Below, in pieces: positions 1 to 11,839 of a stretch of DNA of 64,000 nt. A program made the translations under genes and the position numbers. Origin of the DNA: Costus lasius (taxonomy: Eukaryota; Streptophyta; Magnoliopsida; Zingiberales; Costaceae); the NCBI GenBank assembly GCA_027563935.2, contig CM050449.1:78957178-79021177 (forward strand), written 5' to 3'. The notes beneath the pieces were generated by a model. It was not told the origin of the DNA. It did not search any database and worked only from the letters and a program-made list of their open reading frames with translations. Position 1 is the stretch's first letter. Each line of letters starts with the position of its first letter.

Positions 1-366
1 TACATTCAAGGATTATTCACATTGTGACAAACAATTGAATATCCTAGTAGGGTCTGTCCAGTACATCCAATGTACCCATGAGTCTACATCTTATTTCATG
101 CTCGAAGCATCCTATAAGATTAGAACACATATTAGTCTTAACCATATCAAGGCTGTCTCATGTTCACCAAGATATATCGACTAAGGACTTTATTGCCTGT
201 CAGCCTAGCTGAACAGCTTTGAGACATTATTCAGAAGAACATATATTGCAGCAGACAATGTAGCTAACTGAATAATAACCATGCCTTTATAAACATAACA
301 GTTTATTACATGATACTGATACAAACCCAAGGCCTCAAACATTAGCCTTAAGGGCATACCCCAACA
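1..366 (-). mobile_element. A0: 5' LTR end of a Copia-family element (cut by window start)
   Basis: The stretch matches the U3 end of the other Copia-family LTRs here and ends ...CATACCCCAACA at 366, the reverse complement of the LTR start. It is followed by gypsy sequence and not by the PPT, so this is the outer edge of a minus-strand element whose body lies to the left of the window. It interrupts gypsy-1 just inside the RT N-terminus. Its target duplication cannot be tested because the other end is outside. Confidence 0.9.
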
Positions 367-820
367 CTCCCGGCACTACGTCTATCGCATGTTGGATCTC
401 CCTTTCTGGAGGGAGTCCATGAGGCAGATCCTTGGGTGAGATGTCACAAAACTCAGACAAGAGGGGGGCGATGTCGGCTGGAGGGTCCATCTCTACATGG
501 GGCAACGGGTCCACCGCCTCATGCAACATTAGTGCATAGACCACCTACGTCTCGCTAGCTTCGCGGATCAGCCCTGGGGTGCGCATTAAGGACACAACTA
601 CAATAGGTTTCGGGGGCACAATTAAGCCCTTAGATGTTGATGCATGCAACTCTTTGACTGGTAGGCTCGATGTGTCGACCCAAGTGATGAAATACAGCTT
701 TGGGTGGGGTTCAAGTGCAAGGTTGAACCGGGTGATTGTGGTGCGTGACACCACATTCAGGCTACTACCCCCATCAATAACAATCTTACATGAATGCTTG
801 TTGCATTTGATGTAAGTCAT
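367..820 (-). pseudogene. Gypsy-1 aspartic protease and start of reverse transcriptase
   Basis: Minus-strand reading from 820 gives a Ty3/gypsy protease. IDGGSSLNVVS is the active-site region, with D-G-G in place of D-S/T-G, as I recall for several plant gypsy families. An in-frame stop lies at 545-547. The same frame then continues into a linker and [17 protein letters not shown], which resembles the conserved RT entry segment of plant chromoviruses. Translation is cut at 366 by element A0, so RT, RNase H and integrase of this element are not in the window. The protease would have processed the Gag-Pol polyprotein. The stop and the truncation make it dead. The Ty3/gypsy assignment is firm; the clade (Galadriel/CRM/Reina-like) is a guess from motifs. 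Confidence 0.8.
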
Positions 821-1354
821 GAAAATACTAGTTCACCTCCAATCCTCGGAGGGTGGGGTTTGCACTAGAGTGCACCGGAGAATCGTAAGTGTGGGATGAC
901 CCGAGTCAGCCAGGCTGGAGACAGTTGAAACAATTCACATGGTTCGCAGGCCCATGAGCTGGGGCCTTGCCCTTTCCCTCCTATGAAAGGTGAGGAGGAT
1001 GGGCATCGGGTGTGGGACGCCTAGGGGGGTCACGAACAGTGGGAGCATGATGGGGCTCCGAGCATGCCTCGTGGACAGCTGGCGCGTATCGGGGCTCTAC
1101 GCGCTCAGCCCTAGAATGAACAGGTGTGGGACTGACTGCTGGGGGTTGTCTAGAAGGTTCCATCTCGCTACGCCTAGCAGCAACGCACAAGTCTTGCTCA
1201 ATGTCTAGAGCTCGCTAGAACGTCTTGTCTAAACTCTCCGAGTTATAGGTAGGTAGGGCTCTTCGAATCTCTGATCAAAGTCCGTTCTTTAATCTAGATA
1301 GGGTAAATTCGGGGTCCTCTTGCAAATTGCACCTAAGTGCTAATGTGTCAAAGG
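821..1354 (-). pseudogene. Gypsy-1 decayed 3' part of gag with zinc-knuckle remnant
   Basis: No long frame is open, but coding similarity persists on the minus strand. Around 1230-1375 a shifted frame reads VAEYRLAFDTLALRC, the usual continuation of a gypsy Gag after the RQRLLDQY segment, so a frameshift separates it from the 1355-1963 frame. Near 905-940 a frame reads CFNC followed by LQPG and then a stop where a CCHC knuckle should continue, so the knuckle has lost its later ligands. The stretch joins gag to the protease upstream of 820. Confidence 0.6.
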
Positions 1355-1963
1355 CTAGCCTATACTCAGCAACGGTACCAATCCCTGGTGTATGCTACTA
1401 TATTGGTCCAAGAGGCGCTGCCTATAGGAGAGAGGAACATACTGCTCATGGAGGCAGTACTTCATTTCATCCCACCACGTAATGGGTGGGAGGGCTTGCT
1501 GCTCTAGCTGTTGTTCCACATTTGCCCAATGCAGACGGGCTGGACCCTCTACTAGGAGACATGCAAAGTTGACGCGCAGGTGTTGGAGCGTGGCACACCA
1601 CTCAAAGTAGTTGTCGACCAACGCGGCCCAATCAAGGAACCGTGTGGGCTCAAGGTTACCATCAAAGGGTGCGGGTGAGGTACGCACGATGAGACGAAAA
1701 TCATCGTCCATCCAGTTTCGACCATAATGGGCTTGGGCTTGGGGCCTTTGTGTAGCCCATACATCATCCTCATCAAATGGTTCATCCTCGGGAGCTAGTT
1801 CTTCCTCATAGGGCCTACGCCTTATGGGTTGGGTTAAGGGGGGTAGCTCCCTAATCGGAGCTCGGAAGGTTGGTGGGGAGGGCTCAACCAGGACTCGAGT
1901 TCTACGCTCTAAAGACTTGAGGCGATCACTCACGCCCTTGAGAGAAGCCGTGAGTTGATCCAT
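1355..1963 (-). pseudogene. Gypsy-1 gag N-terminal portion
   Basis: A 202-residue minus-strand frame starts at the Met at 1963, about 270 bases downstream of the PBS at 2232-2247, which supports this start. Residues 1-30 (MDQLTASLKGVSDRLKSLER) look like a short coiled coil. An acidic and proline-rich linker follows, then from about residue 85 a retrotransposon Gag domain: FDGNLEPTRFLDW, a conserved W-rich helix, WWDEMKYCLHEQYVPLSYRQ and LLDQY. Gag would build the virus-like particle and bind element RNA. The frame ends by frameshift and stop right after IHQG; homologous sequence continues in another frame. A translated search against plant gypsy Gag would settle the clade. Confidence 0.75.
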
Positions 1964-2231
1964 AGACAGCGTGAGTAGTCAGCTAAGTTAGCAAAAAAAG
2001 TCCTCCATTTTGTCTACTCGCGATGACAGGGCATCATTCGAATCAACCTGGCCCTTAGACCCTTCCGAGTGTAGGACAAACTCTTGGGAATCAGGGAACT
2101 GGGACATGGCTTGTGACCTTGTAGTCACCATGCACAAACAAGGTTTGACTCAAAATGCAAAGACGAAAAGCGTGCAGAAATATGAAGATGCAACGGAGTT
2201 GGATCGTGCAAACAATAAGAATTGAACGCGC

Positions 2232-2247
2232 AACTCCTTTGATACCA
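2232..2247 (-). other. Gypsy-1 primer binding site
   Basis: On the minus strand this reads TGGTATCAAAGGAGTT, placed five bases inside the presumed 5' LTR edge (TG at 2253-2254 on the plus strand). The first eight bases match the Met-tRNA-type PBS used by many plant gypsy elements. The rest differs from the PBS of the Copia family here, so the exact primer tRNA is uncertain. Confidence 0.6.
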
Positions 2248-2842
2248 GAATTTGATGTAGCTACTATAGGTGGGTTGGTCTTTAGCTCCGTACTCTAATG
2301 GTTTATGAGACGATGCTCAAAAAACGTGAGAGGGTATGGAGACAAGGGAAGTAAAACGTGTGTCATAAAATGATCAACGTGAAAACCAGCGAGAAACAAT
2401 ACGGAAGATGGCGATGAATACGTTTCAGGGCAACACGAAGATGAAGAAAACCAATGACACCCAACTACGCAAATAAAACTCACTAACCTCTCTTAGCGAG
2501 CGATTTAAGCATAGCACGGCAACAAGACAGCGGACTTAGCAGCGACTCAGCTCACACGCCTATGAACCTGCGGTCACACCAAAGCCAAGGAACGTCCATG
2601 TCTCCAGCATACGGATGCCCGTGGGTAAGGAAATCAAACAGGAACAACACAACCAAATTCGAAAACAGGCCAACCTGACGCACCGACGGTGCGATTTACT
2701 TCTTTGAAAGGAAAGACGATTACAACCGGTAGGCGAGGAATCGAGACCATGCCAAAGATCACACACCTTGCTCCACACTCTAACCTCTCCAAAGTGAGCT
2801 CCTATCACACAAGAAAGATGAGGAACAAACTAAACTCCGACT

Positions 2843-2855
2843 CCTTTTTATAGAG
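2843..2855 (-). promoter_or_regulatory. TATA box of gypsy-1 LTR
   Basis: The minus strand reads CTCTATAAAAAGG, a strong plant TATA box. It sits about 590 bases upstream of the PBS, the expected U3/R position for a 1-kb-class LTR, and points toward the gag. Confidence 0.6.
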
Positions 2856-2861
2856 TAAGGG

Positions 2862-2942
2862 AGGGAATATCACACCACAAGCATGACTAGGGAATATCAC
2901 ACCCTAAGCATGACTAGGGAATATCACACCACAAACATGACT
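2862..2942. repeat. Three tandem 27-bp repeats in gypsy-1 U3
   Basis: Units start at 2862, 2889 and 2916. Each begins AGGGAATATCACACC and ends CATGACT, with two or three differences between units. They lie directly upstream of the TATA box, where repeated enhancer-like blocks occur in some LTRs. Confidence 0.85.
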
Positions 2943-3475
2943 ACCCACTTTAACAAACTAAAAGCAGTCAAGATGCTGTTGATGCAAGCATACTAATATA
3001 AGCACTAACTAACTGCTACCAACTAAAGTAGATGAGGGAATCTGAAGCTGGGTGCATGGGCTAGACCTCCTGGGCTACAACTAGGCCGTATGATGGAATC
3101 AAAAGCTGGGCGCCTGGGCTGCAACTAGGTTGTCGAAGCATGAGGCTATGAAATAGCAGAATTTGCTGATGGTGGGCTGATTCATCACTGTGCTAGCTTG
3201 TTCTTGGGCCGTGTTGGTCAACTGGTTGTGGTAGCGATCATTGACCGGGTCTTCAGGTGGCCGGGGTGCCAAGCACGTGGGCCGCACTGATGTAGGGGGC
3301 AAACACAGGACAAAGGTGCATGCAAACAACGCTTCAATAAAAATAGTTTTTTGTATATTATAATAAAAACCGGAATTACTTCTAACGGAGTTGGAAAATA
3401 TTTTTGGTATTTTATAAATAGAGAAAATCAAAAACTAAGTTACTTTAAACTACAAATTAGAAAGACACTTAATCT

Positions 3476-4003
3476 ATGAAATGAAATTGCTAGAAGGAAT
3501 ACTCACAGTGCGATCCTTGAGAATAGAAGGATCGTGACGTCCCGGTCTTCAACGGTCCTACTCTGATGGAAAGAGTTGCATCATTACAAGCAAACACAGA
3601 CAAGCGAGATCCGCACATACCACGGATTCATATTACAGATCAAGAACTAAGGGGGAGGTTAAGCCTCACAAATTCCCTTAACACTTTAACTAAAGGAGAG
3701 AGGGGAAGGAAGAGGGGAAAGGACTTGCGCCAAGATGATCTTCCAAGAATTGTGTTTCCCTACAACAAGCACTTTGATTAGTGTAGAAACAAGTTCTAGA
3801 AATTATGTAAAGGAGAGGTGAAAGAACTTAGCCGATTTGAAGTTTTGTTGATGTTGTTCTTCATGCTAGCCGAAAGTGAAGGAACCTTTAAAGATCTTTG
3901 TTGTTTGCCGAGATCAAAGGATGATGAGGCTTCCTTATAGTCTCGCCAAGGTGTGCAAGATCCTTCAAGGGGTTGAATGCGTTGAGGACATGAGAAGAAG
4001 GGG
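3476..4003 (-). other. Probable gypsy-2 LTR tail (R/U5 side), non-coding
   Basis: No coding frame is supported here. The sequence was contiguous with 31379 onward before F inserted (junction at 4008/31374). It therefore probably belongs to the LTR-like region downstream of the gypsy-2 integrase. A TG start at about 3556 is possible for the inner edge but cannot be verified. Purine-rich runs lie at about 3650-3725. Confidence 0.4.
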
Positions 4004-4008
4004 GAGAA
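4004..4008. repeat. Target-site duplication of F (left copy, GAGAA)
   Basis: GAGAA precedes the F LTR at 4009 and recurs at 31374-31378 directly after the F LTR end at 31373. This proves that 4009-31373 is one insertion with later insertions inside it. Confidence 0.93.
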
Positions 4009-5667
4009 TGAAAGGACCCCTAAACAAGGGGGGCGAAACCCTAATAGGCGCATGCAGAGGTTTTAACACAGCGGAAAAGGTTTCTAGATCGATGCATGCA
4101 GTATGATCAACTTTAAAATTTTTTGTATACATGAGAATCGATCCTTACCGATGCCATTTCTTGGATGGCGTCCAGGAAGTAGAGAGTCAAACGCTTCTCC
4201 TCCAAATGGTGCGCACACAAGGTGATCAATGCGCCTACTCCCTTAGTGCTCCTTGTGCTAGCAAGGTTCCAAGGTCTCCTGATCGAATGGAAGGGACGTA
4301 GATGTTTTTCTTCTTGGCCGAATCCTCTCCAAAGCGTCAAGGCAACACACAACGAGTGAACCACTAGAGAGAGGGGCGAGGGGCAAGAATAGAACTTCTC
4401 TTGGCGTGAACGTGAGGCATGGCCTCATGGCTTCTAAAAATAGCAAACCACCAACGCTCATGCGACCATGGGTTTACCCCAACGCATTTTGCTCCCCCTT
4501 TGAACCACGCGCTCACATGATGAGCTGGTTCAATTTCGGTTTGGTTCAAAGACCAATTAAGCCAAGCACCTGGTCCAGATCACAATAAACCCTAAAGGTT
4601 CAAGATCCAACCGTTCATCTCTTGATGCTCCTGATCTCACCGATCTAGCATCAAATCTCTGGATCAAAGCTTACCGATCTCAAGCCCTAATCAATCAAAC
4701 ATGATCAGACCAGATCTCACTTACAATCAGAGTTTAAATCCCTTTAAACTGAACCAAAACAATTCAGTCCACACGATCTGACTTAAGTAAGCCATATCAT
4801 CAAATTGTGCGACCCTAAGGGTTTCCTTTAAATGTCGGTAACGATAACTTATGTTATCACGATCAGTGAGGGGTATCTAGCAACACATCACTGTCTCCCG
4901 ATATAAAGGAAAGAGTCTTCCAAGACTACACCCAAACCATAGCACAAGTGTGAACACAAGTCACTTGACATATGTGTTTCCTTTGCCACTGGACGTTCTT
5001 ATTGGACAAGCGTGTCAAGCCTGTAATTCCAATATGATGAGAATGATTAGATCAGATGATCATAGTCATCTGGGTATGGCCATACACTTTCTCAATCATC
5101 TCATCCAGGGGGCCCCTATAGAACATCACACTCCAAACAAGGAGACGGCAATCCTATATCTATCACTAGCGCCCTAACATGACTCATGCTCACCATCCAA
5201 GGTAGTCTATAACCATTATATTTCAAATGATATTGAACTATCTCAAAACAATGCCAATCATCATTTAGAAACACAAGTGATCTCAAGTTAGAGGAAATAT
5301 GCCACTTGTTTGCATATAAGGATTATTCAGATTGTGACAAGCAATTGAATATCCTAAGTAGGGTCTGTCCAGTACATCCAATGTACCCATGAGTCTACAT
5401 CTTATTCTATGCTCGAAGCATCCTATAAGATTAGAACACATATTAGTCTCAATCATATCAAGGCTGTCTCATGTTCACCAAGATATCTCGACTAAGGACA
5501 AAACTGGTCAGCCAAGCTGAACAGCATTGAGACATTATTCAGAAGTATACATATTGCAGCAGATGATGTAACAACCTGAAATAACAACCATTGCCTTTAT
5601 AAACATAGAGTTTATACATGATACTGAAATAATCCCAAGGCTTCAAACATTAGCCTTAAGGGCATAC
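4009..5667 (-). repeat. F 3' LTR, main part
   Basis: Starts TGAAAGGACCCC (the complement of the LTR 3' end). It is broken at 5667 by E, seven bases short of its other end; the missing CCCAACA is at 14812-14818. The TATA region, CCAAT box and palindrome seen in the other LTRs are present. Confidence 0.92.
5663..5667. repeat. Target-site duplication of E (left copy, CATAC)
   Basis: CATAC before E at 5668 is repeated at 14807-14811 after E ends at 14806. Because the target lies in an LTR end of the same family, the right junction shows CATACCCCAACA twice in a row (14795-14818). Confidence 0.93.
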
Positions 5668-7389
5668 TGAAGTGTCCCCTTCATGGGGGAGCGCAAGTAA
5701 ACAAAATCCCTTTCAAGAGGGGGGGCGAAAACCTTAAAGGGGTGGCGCATCACCATTGCAAGCGGAAGCAAAAGGTTTTCAAGAATCTTAGCATAAACAT
5801 ATGTTCAACTTGGTGAAGTTGAGACTCATACCATAGCCATCTCGGTTTAGATGGAGCTTTGGAAGCAAAGGCGCAAGTGCCCCTTCTCCGAAGATAATCA
5901 CACACAAGAGAAGATGGCTTCTCCTTGGATCTCCTTGTGCTAGCAAGGATGCGCAAGGTGTCCTTGATCGAATGTTAGGATGATGGAGAAGTTTCCTTGG
6001 CCGAGCGCTTGTTCTTGTCGTCCACTTCCTTCCACACGAGATGGCAAGCAAGCTCTCTTTTTCCCAAAAACAAAACGCAAAGACAAGAGAGCAAATGCAC
6101 TTCGGCGACATCAAGACAAATGACGTTACATGACTTCCCAAAATGGAAAGTCATGAAGCCACTCTCCAACGCCAAAACGCCCCTCTTGATGAACCATGCG
6201 TTCACCTAGTGAACCGGTTCATGCTTTGGTTCAATTCGATTTGGCCCAAAGACCAAACTCAAACCAAGCCAAGCCAAGGCATGGTCTAGACCCTCTATGA
6301 ACCAAATGGCTCATGATCTAGCCGTTCATCTCCTGATGCTCCTGATCTCACCGATCTAGCATCATCTCTCTCGATCGAAGCTTACCGATCTAAAGCCCTA
6401 ATCAATCAAACATGATCAGGCTAGATCTCACTTGCAATCAGAGATTAAACCCCTTTAAACTGAACCCATACAATTCAGTCCACACGATCTGACTCAAGAA
6501 AGCCATATCATCAAATTGTGCGACCCTAAGGGTTTCCTTTAAATGTCGGTAACGACAACTTACGTTATCACGATCAGTGAGGGGTATCTAGCAACACATC
6601 ACTGTCTCCCGATATAAAGGAAATAGTCTTCCAAGACTACACCCAAACCATGACACAAGTGTGAATCAAAACTCACAAGGCACACATATGTCCTTTGCCA
6701 CTGGATGTTCTTATTGGACAAGCATGTCAAGCTTGTAACTCCAATACGATGAGCATGATTAGATCAGATGCACATAGTCATCTGGGTATGGCCATACACT
6801 ACCTCAATCATCTCATATAGGGGGGCCTTTAGAACATCACACTCCTTAAACAAGGAGACGGCAATCCTTTATCTATCACTAGTGCCCTAACCTGATTCAA
6901 GCTCACCATCCAAGATAGTCTATAATCATTATATTTCAAATGATATTGAACTACCTCAAAACAATGACAATCATCATTTAGAAACACAAGTGATCTCAAG
7001 TCAAAGGACATGTGCCACTTGCTGCTTACAGGGATCATTCACATTGTGACAAGCAATGCAATATCCCAGTAGGGTCTGTCCAGTACATCCAATGTACCCA
7101 TGAGTCTACATCTTATTCCATGCTCGAAGCATCCTATAAGATTAGCACTCATATTAGTCTCCATCATATCAAGGCTGTCTCATGTTCACCAAGATATCTC
7201 GACTAAGGACTTATAGCCTGTCAGCCTAGCTGAACAGCTTTGAGACATTATTCAGAAGTACACTTATTACAGCAGACAAGGTAACAACCTGAATAACAAC
7301 CATGCCTTATTATAAACTTAAGAGTTTATTACATGATACTTATACAATCCCAAGGCCTCAAACATTAGCCTTAAGGGCATACCCCAACA
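5668..7389 (-). repeat. E 3' LTR
   Basis: 1722 bp, TGAAGTGTCCCC...CATACCCCAACA, followed directly by the PPT complement ATCTCCCACTTGCAC. It appears identical to 13085-14806. Confidence 0.96.
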
Positions 7390-7404
7390 ATCTCCCACTT
7401 GCAC
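7390..7404 (-). other. E polypurine tract
   Basis: In element sense GTGCAAGTGGGAGAT directly abuts the 3' LTR start. The same PPT is found at 14819 (F, slightly varied), 19741 (G), 41281 (B, plus), 44334 and 51775 (T). It primes plus-strand DNA synthesis. Confidence 0.9.
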
Positions 7405-7409
7405 TTAAT

Positions 7410-10400
7410 CTAATGGTTGAGAAATCTCAAACCCATATTATTACAGTGCTTCTCATGCTTCTGCTGCGCCAGAGGCTTGGTAAGCGGGTCTGCCAGATTG
7501 TCATCTGTATGAACCTTGCAAATCTTGATCTCGCCTCGATCAATGATCTCCCGGATCAAGTGAAACCGTCTCTGTATGTGCTTGGACTTCTGGTGCGACC
7601 GTGGTTCCTTTGCTTGTGCGATTGCTCCAGTGTTATCACAGAGGATAACCAAAGGATCAGCACTCGAAGGAACGACACCAAGTTCTCTCACGAACTTACG
7701 AATCCACACTGCCTCCTTGGATGCTTCCGAGGCTGCAACATACTCGGCTTCAGTTGTGGAATCAGCAACAGTAGACTGTTTGAAACTCTTCCACACCACT
7801 GCTCCACCATTCAAGCTAAAAACATAGCCTGATTGCGATCGGAAATCATCCTTGTCCGACTGGAACGAAGCGTCAGTATATCCCTCTATACTGAGTTCTT
7901 CCTGACCACCATATATCAAGAACATATCTTTGGTCCTCCGCAGATATTTTAAGATGTTCTTGACCGCAATCCAGTGCGCCAAACCTGGATTACTTTGGAA
8001 TCGACTGGTCACGCTTAACCCGTAAGCGACGTCTGGGCGAGTACACAACATCGCATACATAATGGACCCAATAGCCGAAGCATAAGGCGTATTGTCCATT
8101 TCATCTTTCTCAGTCTGTGTTTATGGACACTGACTCTTCGAAAGATTCAGACCATGTCTGACTGGAAGATATCCACGTTTAGAATTCTCTAAATGGAATC
8201 TCTCCAGGACCTTATCGATGTAAGTACTCTGGCACAGCCCGAGAAGCCTCTTAGATCTATCCCTGTAGATCTTCACACCTAGTACATAGGCTGCTTCTCC
8301 CAAATCTTTCATCTGGAAACATTTTCCTAACCATGCTTTAACAGCATGCAGTTCAGGAATATCATTTCCAATGATCAAGATATCATCGACGTAGAGGATT
8401 AGGAATGTAATCACGCTCCCACTAAACCTCTTATATACACACGGGTCATCCTCGTTCTTGATGAAACCAAACTCAGAGATTGATTCATCAAAACGAATGT
8501 TCCAGCTTCTTGATGCTTGTTTAAGTCCATAAATGGACTTCTTTAACTTGCATATTTTATGACGATCTGCTGGATTAGTGAAACCCTCAGGTTGTGTCAT
8601 ATACACATCCTCATCCAGATTTCCATTAAGGAAAGCTGTTTTCACATCCATCTGCCAGATCTCATAGTCGTAATATGCTGCTATCGCGAAAAGAATCCGA
8701 ATAGACTTAAACATGGCTACAGGAGAGAAAGTTTCATCATAATCTATCCCGTAGATTTGTTTGAAACCTTTCGCAACTAGTCTGCCTTTATAGGTAACCA
8801 CGTTACCATCCATGTCAATCTTCTTCTTGAAGATCCATTTACAGCCTATAGGGATTACTCCCGGAGGCGGATCAACCAAATCCCAGACTTGGTTATCTGA
8901 CATGGAGTCCATCTCGGCTCGCATAGCATCAAGCCATCTAGCTGACTCCGGTCCACTGACCGCATCCGCATAAGTTAGGGGTTCATCATTATCAATGATG
9001 TAGACTCCGTCATAGCGCTCAGGCTGTCGACGGATCCTACCCGATCTTCGCGGTTCCCGTGGTATCTGAGCCTCAGGTTGTTCAATAACCTGATCTACCG
9101 GCTCAGGCTCATCCAACTCTGCTTGACTACTTTGTCCTTCCTCTGGAATCTCATCCAGCTTTATTTCTCTCCCACTGGCCTCTTGCAGAAGAAACTCCTT
9201 CTCAAGAAATATGGCCGTCCGAGCAACAAAAACCTTGTTCTCTTTGGGATCGTAGAAATAATAACCCTTAGTTTCCTTAGGGTAACCGACAAAGATACAT
9301 TTCTCAGATCTGCTTTCCAGTTTCCCAGAGGCGAGCTTTTTGACATAAGCCTCGCAACCCCAGATCCTGATAAATGTCAAGCTAGGCTGTTTCCCATACC
9401 ATAACTCATATGGCGTCTTTGAAACTGCCTTGGATGGCACTCGGTTTAGTACCTTTGCAGCTGTTTCCAGTGCAAAACCCCAAAAGGAATATGGAAGAGT
9501 AGCCTGACTCATCATAGAACGAACCATATCAAGTAACGTTCTATTTCTCCTCTCGGACACACCATTCCACTGCGGTGTTCCTGGCGGAGTGAGCTGTGAG
9601 ATAATCCCACACTCCTTCAGATAGTCAGTAAACGCATGACTCAGGTATTCACCACCTCGATCAGAACGAAGTGCCTTGATATTTCGGCCTAGCTGATTTT
9701 GTACTTCATTTTTGAACTCTTTGAACTTGTCAAAAGATTCACTTTTATGTCTCATTAAATAGACATACCCATACCTACTGAAATCATCAGTAAAGGTAAT
9801 GAAGTACTGATAGCCACCTCTGGCATGTTTACTAAATGGCCCACACACATCACTGTGTATAAGGTCCAGTAAACCTGAAGTCCTTTGCCCTTTGTGAAGA
9901 AAAGGAGACTTCATCATTTTACCCATCAAACAAGCTTTGCATGTATCAATCTCCTCATAGGAGAATGATCCCAGCAGTCCATGATCATGCAACCGCTTAA
10001 TGCGCTTCTCGTTTATATGGCCTAAACGACTATGCCATAGCAAGGTGCTGTCATCAGCATACTTGGCTTTCTTATTATCAATGTTTTGTATAGAATTTTC
10101 CATGTCCAACATGTATAACCCATTGTTAATTGAACCAGTCGCATACACAATATTATCAAAAGTTAAAACACACTTTGAAATCTTGCATTCAAAGGCAAAT
10201 CCTTTCCTGACTAGAGCAGGAATGGAGATAATATTCTTGGTGATACTTGGTACAAAATAACAATTGTTCAATTCTAATACAATGCCAGATGGTAAAGTAA
10301 TGAAATAGTCTCCTACAGCAACAGCAGCAACCCGTGCCCCGTTTCCAACTCGTAGGTCTACCTCATGCTGTCCCACCTGCCTTCTTCTCTTGAGTTCCTG

Positions 10401-11294
10401 CACATTTGAACAAATGTGAACTCCACATGCGGTGTCCAACACCCATGAAATGGTAGAAGAAGTTAACATGACCTCAGTCACATATATACCTGAGCCAGAA
10501 GCGATGCTTCCCCTCTTATCTCCTTGGAGCGCTTTACAGTCCTTTTTCCAGTGACCCAGCTGGCCACAGTGGAAACACCTGTTGTCCTTCGACCGCTTCA
10601 CCTTCTGTTTCAGGGCCTTGCTGTAATTCTTGACAGGGGTCTTGCCCTTCTTCCCCTTCTTCTTGTTCCTTGAAGGAACCATTAAGACAGAGGTTGAAGG
10701 CTTACCCTTCAGAGTTTCCTCAGTTGTCAAGAGCATATTCAGCAGCTCTGCCGGCGTACAATCGATTTTGTTCATATTAAAATTAATGATGAACGCATCG
10801 AAAGAAGGCGAAAGAGACTGTAGAATAATGTCCACAGCAAGCTCCTGGTTGACGGTATGCCCCAGTTTCTCTAGAGCCTCCTTGTGCCCAATCATCTTGA
10901 GCACATGAGCTCCCACTGGGCTCCCCTCAGCCAGTTTGCTCTGAAAGAAGAGCTTCGTCAGATTATAGCGCTCAGTCCTCGCCTGTGCAGCATACAGCAT
11001 CTTGAGGTTCGCTATAATTTCTATAGCCGACATATCCTCATGCTGACGCTGCAGCGGTGGCGTCATAGACGCTAGCATCAGGCAAGCGACATCAATGCTA
11101 TCATTGACGTGCTTTTCGTAGGCATCCCGAACCGCCCTTGCGGCGTTCGGAGCGGGCTGCGGCGGTATCGCCGTCTCGAGGACATACAGTTTCCTCTCTG
11201 CCTTAAGAACAATCTTAAGGTGTCCGAACCAGTCAGAGAAGTTCGGCCCAGCAAACTTCTCCCTTTCCAGTAGGGATCGCACATTGAAGCTCAT
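7410..11294 (-). CDS. E gag-pol polyprotein with one internal nonsense codon
   Basis: A single 1295-codon frame from Met at 11294 to the stop at 7410-7412 encodes all Ty1/Copia functions in the order Gag, protease, integrase, RT, RNase H. Visible landmarks by residue: Gag 1-230; CCHC knuckle 240-253 (CFHC...GHWKKDC); protease D287 in WVLDTACGVH; an HHCC pre-integrase motif (HSRLGH...CKAC); integrase triad D482, D545, E581 with the canonical 35-residue D-E gap; RT YVDD 968-971; RNase H with GYTDASF and CDNTGAIAQAKEP. Codon 1058 (8121-8123) is TAA where sister copies have a glutamine codon, so RNase H (from the Met at 8099) is cut off. No frameshift is seen. The start is supported by the same Met in G and a near-identical one in T. 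The product would act in cytoplasmic particles and then integrate cDNA in the nucleus. Confidence 0.95.
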
Positions 11295-11595
11295 GGTGTT
11301 CGTTGCTGCAGGAATCTACAACAGGCAAGAACAGCAAGGTCAGTATCAATGTTTCAGAATCAATCCAGGACTTAAGAAAGATTCTTTTCTCACTATTTTG
11401 TCTGACTGAAAAATCCAGTAAACAGTCCGAAAGAGTAACACTCTTTTAGTGAGATGGGATCCAGATTTCATACTTGGTCTCCGCGTCCCGCTCAAGCGAG
11501 ATAAGATGCACAGAGATGACAAGCACTAATTTCTGGTAGGCTGTCCCAGCCAATCGCCCAACCCGTGCGATTCCCCTTCATCTTGGCAATCCAGC

Positions 11596-11629
11596 AGACT
11601 GTGCCAACTGAGTTGGTACAACACAGTCT
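11596..11629 (-). promoter_or_regulatory. E leader hairpin 2
   Basis: In element sense the lower stem is AGACTGTG/CACAGTCT. A 5' bulge TTGTA follows, then the upper stem CCAAC/GTTGG with loop TCA. It is the paralogue of hairpin 1 at 11806-11839. Confidence 0.7.
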
Positions 11630-11805
11630 CTGATCCCAGAGATGGCTGCCTCCATGTGCTACCATATGCGCCACATATGTAGTCTACATGGTCAAGCTGA
11701 CCTGACCTACTCCCTGGACCACCACGTGCTATGCTGAGCAACGAGAAGGGATAAATCCCTGCTCTGTAACACGCAGGTGTAATCCAGCACCGTCTGAAGA
11801 TAGAT

Positions 11806-11839
11806 GGACGTGCCCACTGAGTGGGTTCAACACGGCTCC
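11806..11839 (-). promoter_or_regulatory. E leader hairpin 1
   Basis: In element sense the lower stem is GGA and CGTG pairing with CACG and TCC. A 5' bulge TTGAA follows, then the upper stem CCCAC/GTGGG with loop TCA. B and C have GGG/CCC at the base where E, G and T have GGA/TCC, a paired change. Confidence 0.7.

Larger units (their letters stand above)
2253..3475 (-). repeat. Gypsy-1 5' LTR (outer edge not resolved)
   Basis: The segment begins next to the PBS with TG (2253) and holds no coding frame of note. It contains a good minus-strand TATA box at 2843-2855 and a 3 x 27-bp tandem repeat just upstream of it. The upstream end is not resolved. I place it near 3475 because sequence character changes there, but no matching second LTR is in the window to define it. 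Confidence 0.5.

Noticed and set aside
981..1208. Overlapping plus/minus frames with proline-rich content
   Set aside because: Part of the decayed gypsy gag; no frame continuity with a known domain and no start context.
5750..6209. Frames of 68-117 residues repeated exactly at 13167-13626, and similar sets at 18142-18500/25553-25911, 42776-43132/50217-50573 and elsewhere
   Set aside because: They lie inside LTRs and recur only because LTRs are duplicated. They overlap one another on both strands and show no domain. Not genes.
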